Assembly: GCA_030635525.1 (NCBI GenBank)
Contig: DAOVYR010000007.1
Span: 1-14,119 of the forward strand
Length of the DNA stretch: 14,119 bases
Reading direction: 5' to 3'
Origin: Candidatus Nanohalarchaeota archaeon
Lineage (GTDB): Archaea > EX4484-52 > B79-G9
Shown here piece after piece: positions 6,221-14,119 of this stretch; position 1 is the first letter of the stretch; each line of letters starts with the position of its first letter. The translations under genes and the position numbers were made by a program. The notes under the pieces are model-generated. The model saw nothing but the letters and a program-made list of their open reading frames with translations. It ran no database searches and was not told the origin of the DNA.

Positions 6221-8122
6221 ATGATCAAAAAAAAGAGTTCTTTGAATGATATATCAGGTAAGGCACAATCTGACACTCAGAAAAACAGTGTAGATTTTGA
6301 TATTCCAAGAAAGGTTCTCATTATGGAGAACACTCTTGTAAAACTCAAAGAGAGCCTCAAAACAACAAGTGAAATAAAAGACCTGAAAGACTCAGTTTCG
6401 ATGCTGTCAGAAATCAGAGCCCGGTTGCGCGAGATGGAAGATCTTGAGTTGATCACAAAACTTGAGACAATACAGGCCCAGGACGAAATCCTTGGACTCA
6501 CAGACGACATGGATACCCTGCAAGGCAAAATGGAATTACTTTCCGGCGCCATAAAGATGATAAGCACAAAGATTGCAACGCCGGATACAAAAAGAGATGC
6601 AACAAATTTTGAGAAAGCAATCTCATCCCTCAAATCAGAACTCGATACAATCAAAAAAACACTAGAGAGTCAGGACTCCAAAAACAATGCATCAAATATG
6701 AAAGACCTCGAGCGCAAATATAGTTCCATAGACACAGAATTCAGGAAATTTGTTTCTGCCATCAAGATTGACCTTGAAAAGAGAGATAATAAATTCAAAT
6801 CAATGCTTTCAACCCAAGCCGGAACCACTGGCAAAGCAGAAATTGATATTATCAATACAGAAATCGCAACCCTAAAAGATGTGGTCAATAAAGTTGAGAA
6901 TCTTGTTAAAGCATCAGGAAAAGGCGCAAAAGCACTCGAATCAAGAATCACTGAGAACAACGAAAAAACACTTGCACAACTGAATGAGCAGGCAAAAGCA
7001 ATTGACGGTTTCAGGGATGTGGATAAGAAACTTGTAACTGTTCTTGATTCAAAGATAATGTCCATAAAACAGGATATTGCCCTTAGTATTGACAATAAGA
7101 TAGCAAATATACACTCTGTAGATAAAGAGTTACCCAGGACATTGGACTCACGAAAGCCTGATCGCGCAGAATATATGAAATATGTGCCAGTGCTGAAAGA
7201 AAATGTATCAAAGTTGTATAAGGTATATAACAAGACAGAGAAAAGGATTGCTGACATTGAGAGCCATATTGCAGGGAATAAAAATGATGTGAAAGATAGC
7301 ACAATCAAAAAAGCTGTCGCTGCCGAACTTTCAGATGTTGTTGAGAATATCAACACCCTGAGCACAGACATTAAGTCAGATATCAAAAGCGAGACACTGA
7401 AACAGAAAGTCCTGATGGATGCTTTAAGAAACGAATTTAATACGAAGTTGCTCTCCCTTGAAACCGATTCTGCAGATATGTCAAAAGTAATGAAAAAAAG
7501 CAAAAGTGAACCGCAAAATTACGAGGAATTTGCTGAGTTTAAGGCAAAAGTATTTAGCGACATTGACGAATTGAAGAACAATATAAAGAAATCCGAAAAG
7601 AAAGTAAGCTCTTCAGAAGTAGAGGATCTTTTTGACAATAAACTCATACCTCATATATCGAATCAGGATAAGATTACAAAATCAGTTGCACTTTTGAACA
7701 GGAAGCTTGAACAGAGACACCTCGAAATCAGCAAAAACGCTCATGAAAAAATTAAAACCTCAGTCAGCCCGCTAGCTGAGCGGCTTTCACAGATTGAAAG
7801 CGACATCGTTTTGCTTAAAGACACAAGAACAGAACTAATAGATGATGTCAAAACAATAATAGAAAACTTCGAAAAAAAAGAAGAAAAATCAGGTGCGAAC
7901 TCAAATGATATTGAGAAAAAGTATGATGAGACACTTAAGAATCTCACAGAGAAAATTGAGATGATTCAATCCGGAAACGGTATGACTGGCGAGATGCTGG
8001 AAAGAAAAATGCGCGCTGTCCAGAACGAAAGTGAAGTCTTAAGGCAGGAACTCGAAAAAATAAAAGGACTGTACTTTGAGATGCTTGATCGGGACAAAAA
8101 CGCGCCGGTAATTATTGAATAG
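6221..8122 (+). CDS. Large hydrophilic coiled-coil protein of unknown function
   Basis: This 633-aa protein is rich in Lys, Glu, Asp, Ser and Ile/Leu and is predicted to be almost entirely helical. Long stretches have heptad-like spacing of Leu/Ile/Val, for example near 39-120, 135-165, 205-260, 325-440 and 455-640. Shorter breaks carry Gly, Pro, Ser or Asn (around 200-204, near 305, 435-440 and 560-568). I see no signal peptide, no membrane segment, no Walker or other catalytic motif, and no cysteine or tryptophan. It is likely a cytoplasmic rod or scaffold protein. SMC-like and chemoreceptor-like identities are not supported: there are no ATPase heads and no receptor hairpin signature. It is transcribed alone from the promoter at 6109-6117 and ends in TAG, 4 bp from the convergent pilin-like gene. 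I do not recognise the family. Confidence 0.85.
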   Translation: MIKKKSSLNDISGKAQSDTQKNSVDFDIPRKVLIMENTLVKLKESLKTTSEIKDLKDSVSMLSEIRARLREMEDLELITKLETIQAQDEILGLTDDMDTLQGKMELLSGAIKMISTKIATPDTKRDATNFEKAISSLKSELDTIKKTLESQDSKNNASNMKDLERKYSSIDTEFRKFVSAIKIDLEKRDNKFKSMLSTQAGTTGKAEIDIINTEIATLKDVVNKVENLVKASGKGAKALESRITENNEKTLAQLNEQAKAIDGFRDVDKKLVTVLDSKIMSIKQDIALSIDNKIANIHSVDKELPRTLDSRKPDRAEYMKYVPVLKENVSKLYKVYNKTEKRIADIESHIAGNKNDVKDSTIKKAVAAELSDVVENINTLSTDIKSDIKSETLKQKVLMDALRNEFNTKLLSLETDSADMSKVMKKSKSEPQNYEEFAEFKAKVFSDIDELKNNIKKSEKKVSSSEVEDLFDNKLIPHISNQDKITKSVALLNRKLEQRHLEISKNAHEKIKTSVSPLAERLSQIESDIVLLKDTRTELIDDVKTIIENFEKKEEKSGANSNDIEKKYDETLKNLTEKIEMIQSGNGMTGEMLERKMRAVQNESEVLRQELEKIKGLYFEMLDRDKNAPVIIE

Positions 8123-8126
8123 TCCA

Positions 8127-9233
8127 CTACGGGCTCCAGTATACAAAATCAAGTTCTCTTTGCGGGTTTTTCGGCAGGATTGTAGTGTCTATAAACGTTG
8201 CAATGCCGGGAGCACTATATCTGCCATACGTAACATTCCCCTCCATACGGTCAAAGAACGTAGGTCCTAATTCGTGTTCAATGAAACATGTAGTCCCTTG
8301 AGACGTCATGATATTATTTATCCATCTATCTATTTCCGTGCTCATCGCCGCGATATAAGACCCCGCCGTATTAGAACAGGCATCATTTGTCCCTATGATT
8401 TTTGGTATCGTAACACCTGCGAGGTCATCGGATGTTTCGGATATCACACCTTTGAACTCATCTATGTCAGACAGCGCATAGCTTGAGATATTGTGTGTAA
8501 TAAGTATTCTCTCAGCCCTCACGCTGCTCGATAACGAAACAATATCACCCGGACCTGTTGACTTAAATACTTTCCCGACAGTCCAGTTCGTTGCATTTGT
8601 CTCGGATATAAGCGCCTTGCCGTACGTTCCGGAGAGATTGCATAATATATATGCTGTTGAAAACAACATATTGCTCTTGACCGTATTAAGGGAATCCTCA
8701 AAAAAATTATAATCTATCGTCACGTTTTGCGTCACATTCCTTTTCATGCGAATTGTAGAGATAGGATCATAAATATCCAACTCATAGACCGTTGCAAGCT
8801 CGACATTATATAAGTCCCTCTGCCTGATTGTGTAACTTTCAAGAGTAACTGTGCCTTCTATGCCCATTTTACCCAGTATATCCTGTATTGAGGTAGTCCA
8901 GTCATTGATCGTCGTGTTTTCCATCAACAGAAGCACCGAGCCATTATATTCTCCTGTTGTACTCGCATAAAATATAGCAGACTCCGTATCATTAATAAAT
9001 GTCCCATTAGTTATCGTATAGTCAACTAAACTTAAAATTGCTCTTTTAGTTGCAATATACGAACTTCTTGCAAGGTCATCATTTATATCATTTAAGACAT
9101 TTAATAACATCCTGCTCCTGATTTTCGATGGCGTTTCAACAGTGTTTTCAGACGATGCATGTATGCTTATCATCGTAACTAATGATAATATCACAGTCAA
9201 CACAAACAGGGTATAAGCAAATCCTTTAGGCAT
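8127..9233 (-). CDS. Pilin-like extracytoplasmic protein with class III signal peptide
   Basis: With the ATG at 9233 this is 368 aa. The N-terminus MPKGFAYTLFVLTVILSL fits an archaeal class III signal peptide: a short basic leader, predicted prepilin-peptidase cut after Lys-Gly, then a hydrophobic helix used for assembly or anchoring. The remainder is a predicted extracellular mixed fold with many N-X-S/T sequons. Near the C-terminus GPTFFDRMEGN, followed by PGIATFID, resembles a conserved element I associate with archaeal pilin-like proteins; this is from memory. Three cysteines remain outside the helix (C198, C286, C316). The open frame extends to a TTG at 9254. I prefer the ATG because GGAAG lies about 9 nt upstream and the leader then has the usual length. 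It lies 4 bp after the vWA gene stop, is last in its operon, and faces the coiled-coil gene tail to tail. Confidence 0.8.
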   Translation of the reverse strand: MPKGFAYTLFVLTVILSLVTMISIHASSENTVETPSKIRSRMLLNVLNDINDDLARSSYIATKRAILSLVDYTITNGTFINDTESAIFYASTTGEYNGSVLLLMENTTINDWTTSIQDILGKMGIEGTVTLESYTIRQRDLYNVELATVYELDIYDPISTIRMKRNVTQNVTIDYNFFEDSLNTVKSNMLFSTAYILCNLSGTYGKALISETNATNWTVGKVFKSTGPGDIVSLSSSVRAERILITHNISSYALSDIDEFKGVISETSDDLAGVTIPKIIGTNDACSNTAGSYIAAMSTEIDRWINNIMTSQGTTCFIEHELGPTFFDRMEGNVTYGRYSAPGIATFIDTTILPKNPQRELDFVYWSP

Positions 9234-9237
9234 ATTA

Positions 9238-12200
9238 TTACTTCCATATTTCAAGTTTCAAAATCGCAGGTCCCCACATCCAGGGAATATCTGTGACTTT
9301 TATTATGCGTATATTGATATTGGTCTGATCTATTGCAATGTCTATTCTGTTATCACCAGTCACATCGAGTTGCTGCAACAGTAAGATTGCCGCATTGTCT
9401 ATTGAGTCATCGTAATCATAAAGTATTTGGGCACTTGAAAACTCGCAAGTCTTCGTCCCGTTATAGTCCGACGGAATTTTTATTGTGGCGTTATTGCCAT
9501 TGTATTGCTCCACTATCCACTCGCACCCGTCTGCTTTAGGAGATATCTCACCGTAACTCGCAATTCCCTTGAGTTTTATAGTATATATCACCTTACTGTC
9601 AGGCGACCCGCCAGCAAAATATGTTTCATTGGTGCCTGTATTTATTTGCACATAATTGGTCTGGTTCTGCCCTATTATAGAAGACGGCATAAAGAGAATA
9701 TAAGGATCCCCCAATTTTGTAAATTTTTCATTGTATGCACTCAGATTGTAGACATTAATCCACCCGGACGTCTCGTTTTTCATATTCACTATGCTCGTCC
9801 AGAACTCCGATGAATACGATGTCACTTTTGCATCAACTACCCCCACCGAAGGCGGGATCCAGTATGATCCGTTTTTCGGGCTTTCTACACCCGGATCTCC
9901 GGACGTTTCGCCAAATGTGAGACTATCAAATGTGAGCGAAATCTCGCCATAGTCAAAGTCCACTGAGGGAGTATAATTATATTCAATATACGAATCAGAG
10001 CAGAGTGTTGTGGATGCATATGTTCCGCTGATATTCGCCCTTTGGGTATTGAAACTTATCATTGCACCAGCAATATCCAGATATATCTGTTTTAGTTCAT
10101 CTGCATCACCGCTCGCGCGAAACATGCCACGCCCGCACTCAGCGATGTCCTGAAGCGTTGCATTGTCTGCACCATTGCCAAAAGCAACTGCATGGGATAT
10201 TATGCCATAATTCTCATACGCATAACATGCAAAATCTATTGCCTGCTGTTTTGCACCTCCTGGTGGACAAGCACCATAACAGGCATTGGCACCCCCGTCA
10301 CTCATGACAAGCATTGCCTTGTTTCTGGATTCATTAAAAGCTTCAATTTTGAGGTCAAATCGTGCGGCACTGCCGCTGTTGTATAGTCTGGCTGCAATCG
10401 TGTTGTTGCCTTCCCTGAAATATGACCTGTCAATTAGCTCTATCCGGTTCCAGTATTTCGCAACATGAGCGGGACCTGGATCGGCATCTATAATCTGCCC
10501 GTTCAGGTATACATCTGCCAGATCATCTGAGACAACTTTCAGGAAACCCCTGCCAATTTCACCCATATCATCTATCGTGAAATTTTTCCTGAAATAGTAT
10601 GCGCTTGTCCCGTTCCTTATTTCCAGGAGAATATCATCAAACCTGAAGTAACCCCACTCGTGCTGGCTATTGGCACTTAATTTCCCGCCAATGTCAAGAT
10701 AGTATATTCCCGGTCCTTCAATCCAGCTTGTCACATCATGTATTGTATCTGTTAGAGGTATATCAATATCGGGATCGCTCCGATAGTCTATTTCAGGAGT
10801 AGCATCACCCCCTTCACTTGACTGTTCTGTTCCAAGATAGTGAACCCCTGTTGTAGGGCTGGTCCATCTGCCTTTTATCCAAACTTCATCAGTAGGTTCA
10901 AATGGATCTGCATCATTGTCATCCCATTCATACTTGAAGGATACTTTTGCCATGCCATTATTGAATAATATATCATACTGTTCCTGCGTTATATTTACCT
11001 GAACACCATATGCTCCGGAACAATCATGATCGTCACACAAGTTTCGCCCGAGAGCACCGGTTCTTGTATCAAATTCCAGCATTTCATTAACTACAATATT
11101 ATAGTCAATATTATCATCATAACCATACGGACCGCTGTCATCCTGCAGGTCATAATCCCATCCGTCATCCCCGTTATTCCACCCGAACGTGTTACCAGTC
11201 GAATTATACCCTGTCTCAAAACTGACAGGGATTGTAGTCAGATTATCGTCCCAAAGATCAACATAAGTTATATTCCCGTCAATGCCTCCTGCCGCGATTG
11301 GTGTTGTTATAGGTATTGAACCTGCTCCAACTCCAAAAACAGCATTTCCCGAAGACCATTCTAATCCTAGAGCATATTCTGGTTCATACCACCTGCGCCC
11401 AAAGCTGTCATCAGGCGGCTCCGCGTCAAGATAACTATCATTGTAATGCCATATCGTACCATTATCCGCAATTATAGATACATTGATAGTTGTAACAAGC
11501 ATAGCTGTTGAATCTGCTATGCCGCATGATATGCAGGTATCTCCCTGATGATCATATCCATCAATCATAGCTTTCAATGTCGCATTGTCCTCTGTAAGAT
11601 ACACTGTCCGGCTGCTATCAGTACTTGTGTTATATCCTATAAGTCCAACCCTCTGACCTTCGTTGTCCAGTATCGTATCCACAAATTCCTTGGCGCATAT
11701 CTTGGCCACAGCAATTCGTTCCTGGTTTCCTGGCTGCACATCAAAAGTACCCATACTCCCGGACAAATCCGTAACCTCAACCACATCACTTCCGAAGCCC
11801 AACCCAGTCATATTCTTCACACCAAGACGGATAGGAATTGTACTTTCGCTCATTGACGCATAATTCAGCATGGACGAAAGTGTGGTATCATTTATGTTTA
11901 TATACTGTGTCTGATTTGTCTGGTTTTGATATACTCTGGTATTGCCTATATACAAAAAAGTCGTATAGGGATTGTCAAGATGCAGATAGATACGCATAGA
12001 ATTAAGAGTGCCAGGCACATAAAATGATGAGTACAGGTTTATGAAACCGTTGATGCCCGGGAAGCTGTATCTTTCTGACACATTGCCGTCTTTCAGGTTT
12101 ACCATAGTCGTGTCCATCTGCGAGGTGTTGTATTCGATTTTAATATATCCCCCGCCAATATAGCTGTTTTGTATATCTGTGAAATTTATCTGGATTATGT

Positions 12201-12981
12201 TTTCACCAGAATTAAACAGTGAATAATACGACGAAGACATTGTCCAGTTATTTGAATACATCGGAATTATAGAACTCATTGTGTACATCCCGGCATAATT
12301 GCCGTTTACACTCATTGTGAAATTGCTTGCTGCATCCATTTCAATATAGACAGCAGTTACATTGTCAACTGCTTCAGGGAGTCGAAAAGTTTTCGTGATA
12401 TTTCCTTCACCTACAAAGCCGCCAAAATAGATGAATTTTGCAGTGTCCTTTGAGAGTATATTGCTTATCGATATCCTTGTCGAAGTCCCCTTCGTGGGAA
12501 GTCCCTCGTGGACACCGGAAATCATACGCTTTGATGCTGAAAGTACCGAATATTCACCCTTCGGATCAGAGTATATTTCCTCATCATCAATGAACAGGCC
12601 ATAGCTATAGCCGGTTGGTATCAGCGCACCAATATATGCCTGTGTAAGTTGTCTCGCATGTCCCATCGATGAGGTTGAATTCTCTGCCCACAGCGCGCCT
12701 ATAATATATACTAAGTCTTCATCATAGTCATCTGAAGTCACATTTGTGTCAGAGATTATTGATTCTCTAAGTGTCTCATTTACACTGCGAAATTCAATGG
12801 ATGACAACATATTTACAAAATCATCGGATATGACATTCGCCTGCTCAAACGTATATCTATAAGGCATTCTGGAAGCATCCTGCGAGAATATGATTGCTGC
12901 GGCAATGATCAGAAGAGACATCCCTATTAAAGCATCTGTCGTAAACATTATTGCCTTTTTATGGACTGTCATATTTATCAT
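9238..12981 (-). CDS. Large vWA-domain pilin-like surface protein with split vWA domain
   Basis: This 1247-aa protein begins with a class III signal peptide (basic VHKKA, then IMFTTDALIGMSLLIIAAAI), so it is predicted to be exported and held or assembled by its N-terminal helix. Residues 180-395 are beta-rich. A von Willebrand A domain follows, with MIDAS D405-x-S407-x-S409 (DLSGS), T482 in GDTCIS, and D895 in VMSDGG. The domain is interrupted between about 498 and 885 by two or more predicted beta-sandwich segments. One of these, about 795-882, resembles a carbohydrate-binding jelly roll (VYLNGQ, then REGNNTIAARLYN). A beta-rich C-terminal part ends with a calcium-loop-like DVTGDNRID (1206-1214) and a WMWGP strand. 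Cysteines cluster near 483/486, 649/654 and 901/905/919, suggesting disulfides, and there are dozens of sequons. A likelier start is the ATG at 12972, which has AGGATGAT properly spaced. It is probably a pilus-associated adhesin; ligand unknown. Confidence 0.88.
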   Translation of the reverse strand: MINMTVHKKAIMFTTDALIGMSLLIIAAAIIFSQDASRMPYRYTFEQANVISDDFVNMLSSIEFRSVNETLRESIISDTNVTSDDYDEDLVYIIGALWAENSTSSMGHARQLTQAYIGALIPTGYSYGLFIDDEEIYSDPKGEYSVLSASKRMISGVHEGLPTKGTSTRISISNILSKDTAKFIYFGGFVGEGNITKTFRLPEAVDNVTAVYIEMDAASNFTMSVNGNYAGMYTMSSIIPMYSNNWTMSSSYYSLFNSGENIIQINFTDIQNSYIGGGYIKIEYNTSQMDTTMVNLKDGNVSERYSFPGINGFINLYSSFYVPGTLNSMRIYLHLDNPYTTFLYIGNTRVYQNQTNQTQYININDTTLSSMLNYASMSESTIPIRLGVKNMTGLGFGSDVVEVTDLSGSMGTFDVQPGNQERIAVAKICAKEFVDTILDNEGQRVGLIGYNTSTDSSRTVYLTEDNATLKAMIDGYDHQGDTCISCGIADSTAMLVTTINVSIIADNGTIWHYNDSYLDAEPPDDSFGRRWYEPEYALGLEWSSGNAVFGVGAGSIPITTPIAAGGIDGNITYVDLWDDNLTTIPVSFETGYNSTGNTFGWNNGDDGWDYDLQDDSGPYGYDDNIDYNIVVNEMLEFDTRTGALGRNLCDDHDCSGAYGVQVNITQEQYDILFNNGMAKVSFKYEWDDNDADPFEPTDEVWIKGRWTSPTTGVHYLGTEQSSEGGDATPEIDYRSDPDIDIPLTDTIHDVTSWIEGPGIYYLDIGGKLSANSQHEWGYFRFDDILLEIRNGTSAYYFRKNFTIDDMGEIGRGFLKVVSDDLADVYLNGQIIDADPGPAHVAKYWNRIELIDRSYFREGNNTIAARLYNSGSAARFDLKIEAFNESRNKAMLVMSDGGANACYGACPPGGAKQQAIDFACYAYENYGIISHAVAFGNGADNATLQDIAECGRGMFRASGDADELKQIYLDIAGAMISFNTQRANISGTYASTTLCSDSYIEYNYTPSVDFDYGEISLTFDSLTFGETSGDPGVESPKNGSYWIPPSVGVVDAKVTSYSSEFWTSIVNMKNETSGWINVYNLSAYNEKFTKLGDPYILFMPSSIIGQNQTNYVQINTGTNETYFAGGSPDSKVIYTIKLKGIASYGEISPKADGCEWIVEQYNGNNATIKIPSDYNGTKTCEFSSAQILYDYDDSIDNAAILLLQQLDVTGDNRIDIAIDQTNINIRIIKVTDIPWMWGPAILKLEIWK

Positions 12982-12984
12982 CCT
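12977..12984 (-). promoter_or_regulatory. Shine-Dalgarno AGGATGAT favouring the vWA start at 12972
   Basis: On the minus strand AGGATGAT ends 4 nt before the ATG at 12972. The upstream in-frame ATG at 12981 lies inside this element and has AGACAGG directly abutting it, too close to serve. The shorter start also gives a leader of the usual class III length, MTVHKKA. Confidence 0.55.
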
Positions 12985-12986
12985 GT

Positions 12987-14119
12987 CTATTTGTATATAT
13001 AGAGATTCATTAAACCTATTTTGGGATCCTGCCCCCCTGTTACAGTTATGAGGCGCCTTATTGGTACAACATCATCCGCCTGGAATGTCCCATTGTACCC
13101 AAATATTAACTCTATTCCATCAAGATCCAGACCTTCAATGGGAGTTCCTGTGTTATCGCTGCCGTCAGGCAGAAAGTATATTTTTCCTGAGCCGTAATAC
13201 CAGAGGCATACAGTACAGTATCCGGGATGCCCATCGCTTTCTACAATGGCTTTGTCGACTTCAGAGATATTAAATCTAAATGACTGTGCTTCAAATGTTA
13301 TGGTTTCACCGACTTCCACCCCTGGCATAAGTATATCTCTTTCTATCATTGTTCCTATCCTGTCGGAAGCATCCGCATTTGTGGCGAGAGGCACGTTTGG
13401 AAAGTGACCGATTGTATCGACAACGCCTCCAACGCCTTTATCTTTTAGGTCTATGAGTGTTCCGCCCCCGCTCACAAAATCTTTTAGTGCAAGTTCATCA
13501 GCTGCATCCGGGTTAAAGGTATTTTCAGCTTCAATTATTATAGTATCATAACTTGACATGTTAGCCATCATCAGTTTAAAGAGATTATGTTCAGTTGACG
13601 GGAGTACATCGCTTGTGTCATATACTGTGGTTGCATTGTTTGGCGGTGCGACCGGACCTCCCCAGTAGTAGTCCCATTCATACTGGTAATTTTCCATGAA
13701 GCTCTTTATTACATCGTCATTTGAGTCTCTTGCGAAAACTGCTGCAAAGCCTGTCACAACACCATCAGCTTTCAGCGACATGCCATCGGGATCTGTGATG
13801 TTTATACAATAATCATACGAACCGAGACCGAGAACTTCTTTCGAATGGTTATATTCAAGCATTCTGAAATTAATCAGTTTGTCAACATCCAGTGTACTTG
13901 AATCAACATTTCTAAAGCCTGCCATCTTGACGTTGGACATATTCCAGTCCGGGGGAATACCTGGTGTGTTCAGAAGCATATCTGATACATATAACGCTTT
14001 CTTTTGCATCTGTTCAGTATCATAAAACCGCATCGATTTCTCTTGCGATGTATTCCATACAGTATAACTCAAAAATAATATCGCCGTAAATATTACCAGG
14101 CTCATTGTGAAATCCGGAC
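12987..14119 (-). CDS. Pilin-like protein with GATase1/ThuA-like ectodomain (5' truncated by window edge)
   Basis: The frame has an internal ATG at 14105 (372 aa from there) but stays open to the window edge, adding P-D-F-T before MSLVIFTAILFLSY. A stretch of the type PDFTMSLVIF is what follows the cleavage site in archaeal pilin-like proteins, so the true start and basic leader most likely lie outside the window. Numbering from the internal ATG, SDMLLNTPGIPPDW (41-54) is a sequence I associate with archaeal pilin-like proteins. Residues about 160-315 look like a class I glutamine-amidotransferase or ThuA-like alpha/beta fold: YDTIIIEAENTF (186-197), KDFVSGGGTLIDL (208-220), YYGSGKIYFLPD (303-314). 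No catalytic triad is obvious. The C-terminal VPIRRLITVTGG and LMNLYIYK are beta strands. It is first visible in the three-gene operon, 5 bp before the vWA frame. Confidence 0.82.
   Translation of the reverse strand, partial: PDFTMSLVIFTAILFLSYTVWNTSQEKSMRFYDTEQMQKKALYVSDMLLNTPGIPPDWNMSNVKMAGFRNVDSSTLDVDKLINFRMLEYNHSKEVLGLGSYDYCINITDPDGMSLKADGVVTGFAAVFARDSNDDVIKSFMENYQYEWDYYWGGPVAPPNNATTVYDTSDVLPSTEHNLFKLMMANMSSYDTIIIEAENTFNPDAADELALKDFVSGGGTLIDLKDKGVGGVVDTIGHFPNVPLATNADASDRIGTMIERDILMPGVEVGETITFEAQSFRFNISEVDKAIVESDGHPGYCTVCLWYYGSGKIYFLPDGSDNTGTPIEGLDLDGIELIFGYNGTFQADDVVPIRRLITVTGGQDPKIGLMNLYIYK

Noticed and set aside
6670..7503. 277-aa Ser/Phe-rich open frame on the minus strand inside the coiled-coil gene
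   Set aside because: The Ser/Phe/Leu-rich make-up is what the complement of a Lys/Glu-rich coding sequence gives; no start signal and no domain.
8090..8100. Minus-strand T5 stretch as a terminator for the pilin-like operon
   Set aside because: Five T residues inside a coding region, with no stem, are too weak to call.
6221..8122. SMC/Rad50 or chemoreceptor identity for the coiled-coil protein
   Set aside because: No Walker A, Walker B or ABC signature, no membrane segments, and no conserved receptor tip sequence.
1..14119. CRISPR arrays, tRNA or rRNA genes, insertion sequences, attachment sites
   Set aside because: No regularly spaced repeats, no cloverleaf-like segments, no transposase or integrase motifs, and no long terminal inverted repeats seen on either strand.

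Overview
The window looks archaeal. Three proteins on the right carry archaeal class III (pilin-type) N-termini and many N-X-S/T sequons. Starts are preceded by strong Shine-Dalgarno sites, and the one long intergenic region holds an archaeal-style TATA box (TTTATATAT). By eye the DNA is moderately AT-rich and tightly packed, with overlapping genes. I cannot place the organism further; DPANN, altiarchaeal or euryarchaeal lineages all seem possible.

Left half (1-5920, minus strand, transcribed leftwards from about 5930): a sugar and glycan operon. In transcription order it holds a UDP-sugar 6-dehydrogenase, a membrane family-2 glycosyltransferase, an SDR-type nucleotide-sugar epimerase/dehydratase, a PIG-L/LmbE-type zinc N-deacetylase, a BshC-like protein with an inserted four-cysteine zinc knuckle, and the first 16 codons of another gene that runs off the left edge. 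Spacing is very tight: a 6-bp gap, an ATGA overlap, a 35-bp overlap, a 4-bp gap and a 5-bp gap. The deacetylase and BshC-like pair resembles the last two steps of bacillithiol synthesis (BshB, BshC). Here it sits among nucleotide-sugar and glycosyltransferase genes, which suggests N-deacetylation and then acylation or aminoacylation of a surface sugar rather than thiol synthesis. This is the best candidate for an undescribed system in the window.

Middle (5921-6220): a 300-bp divergent promoter region with a TATA box, several short perfect palindromes and candidate promoters for the leftward operon. It leads rightwards to a single 633-aa hydrophilic coiled-coil protein with no cysteine or tryptophan, of unknown function.

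Right half (8127-14119, minus strand): a three-gene operon for extracytoplasmic pilin-like proteins. The first gene is truncated by the window edge and has a GATase1/ThuA-like ectodomain. The second is a 1247-aa von Willebrand factor A protein whose vWA domain is split by a beta-rich insert of about 385 residues. The third is a smaller protein with a class III signal peptide. Together they resemble the minor-pilin or adhesin part of an archaeal type IV pilus. Their high sequon density makes them plausible acceptors for glycans, possibly made with the left-hand operon; that link is inference.
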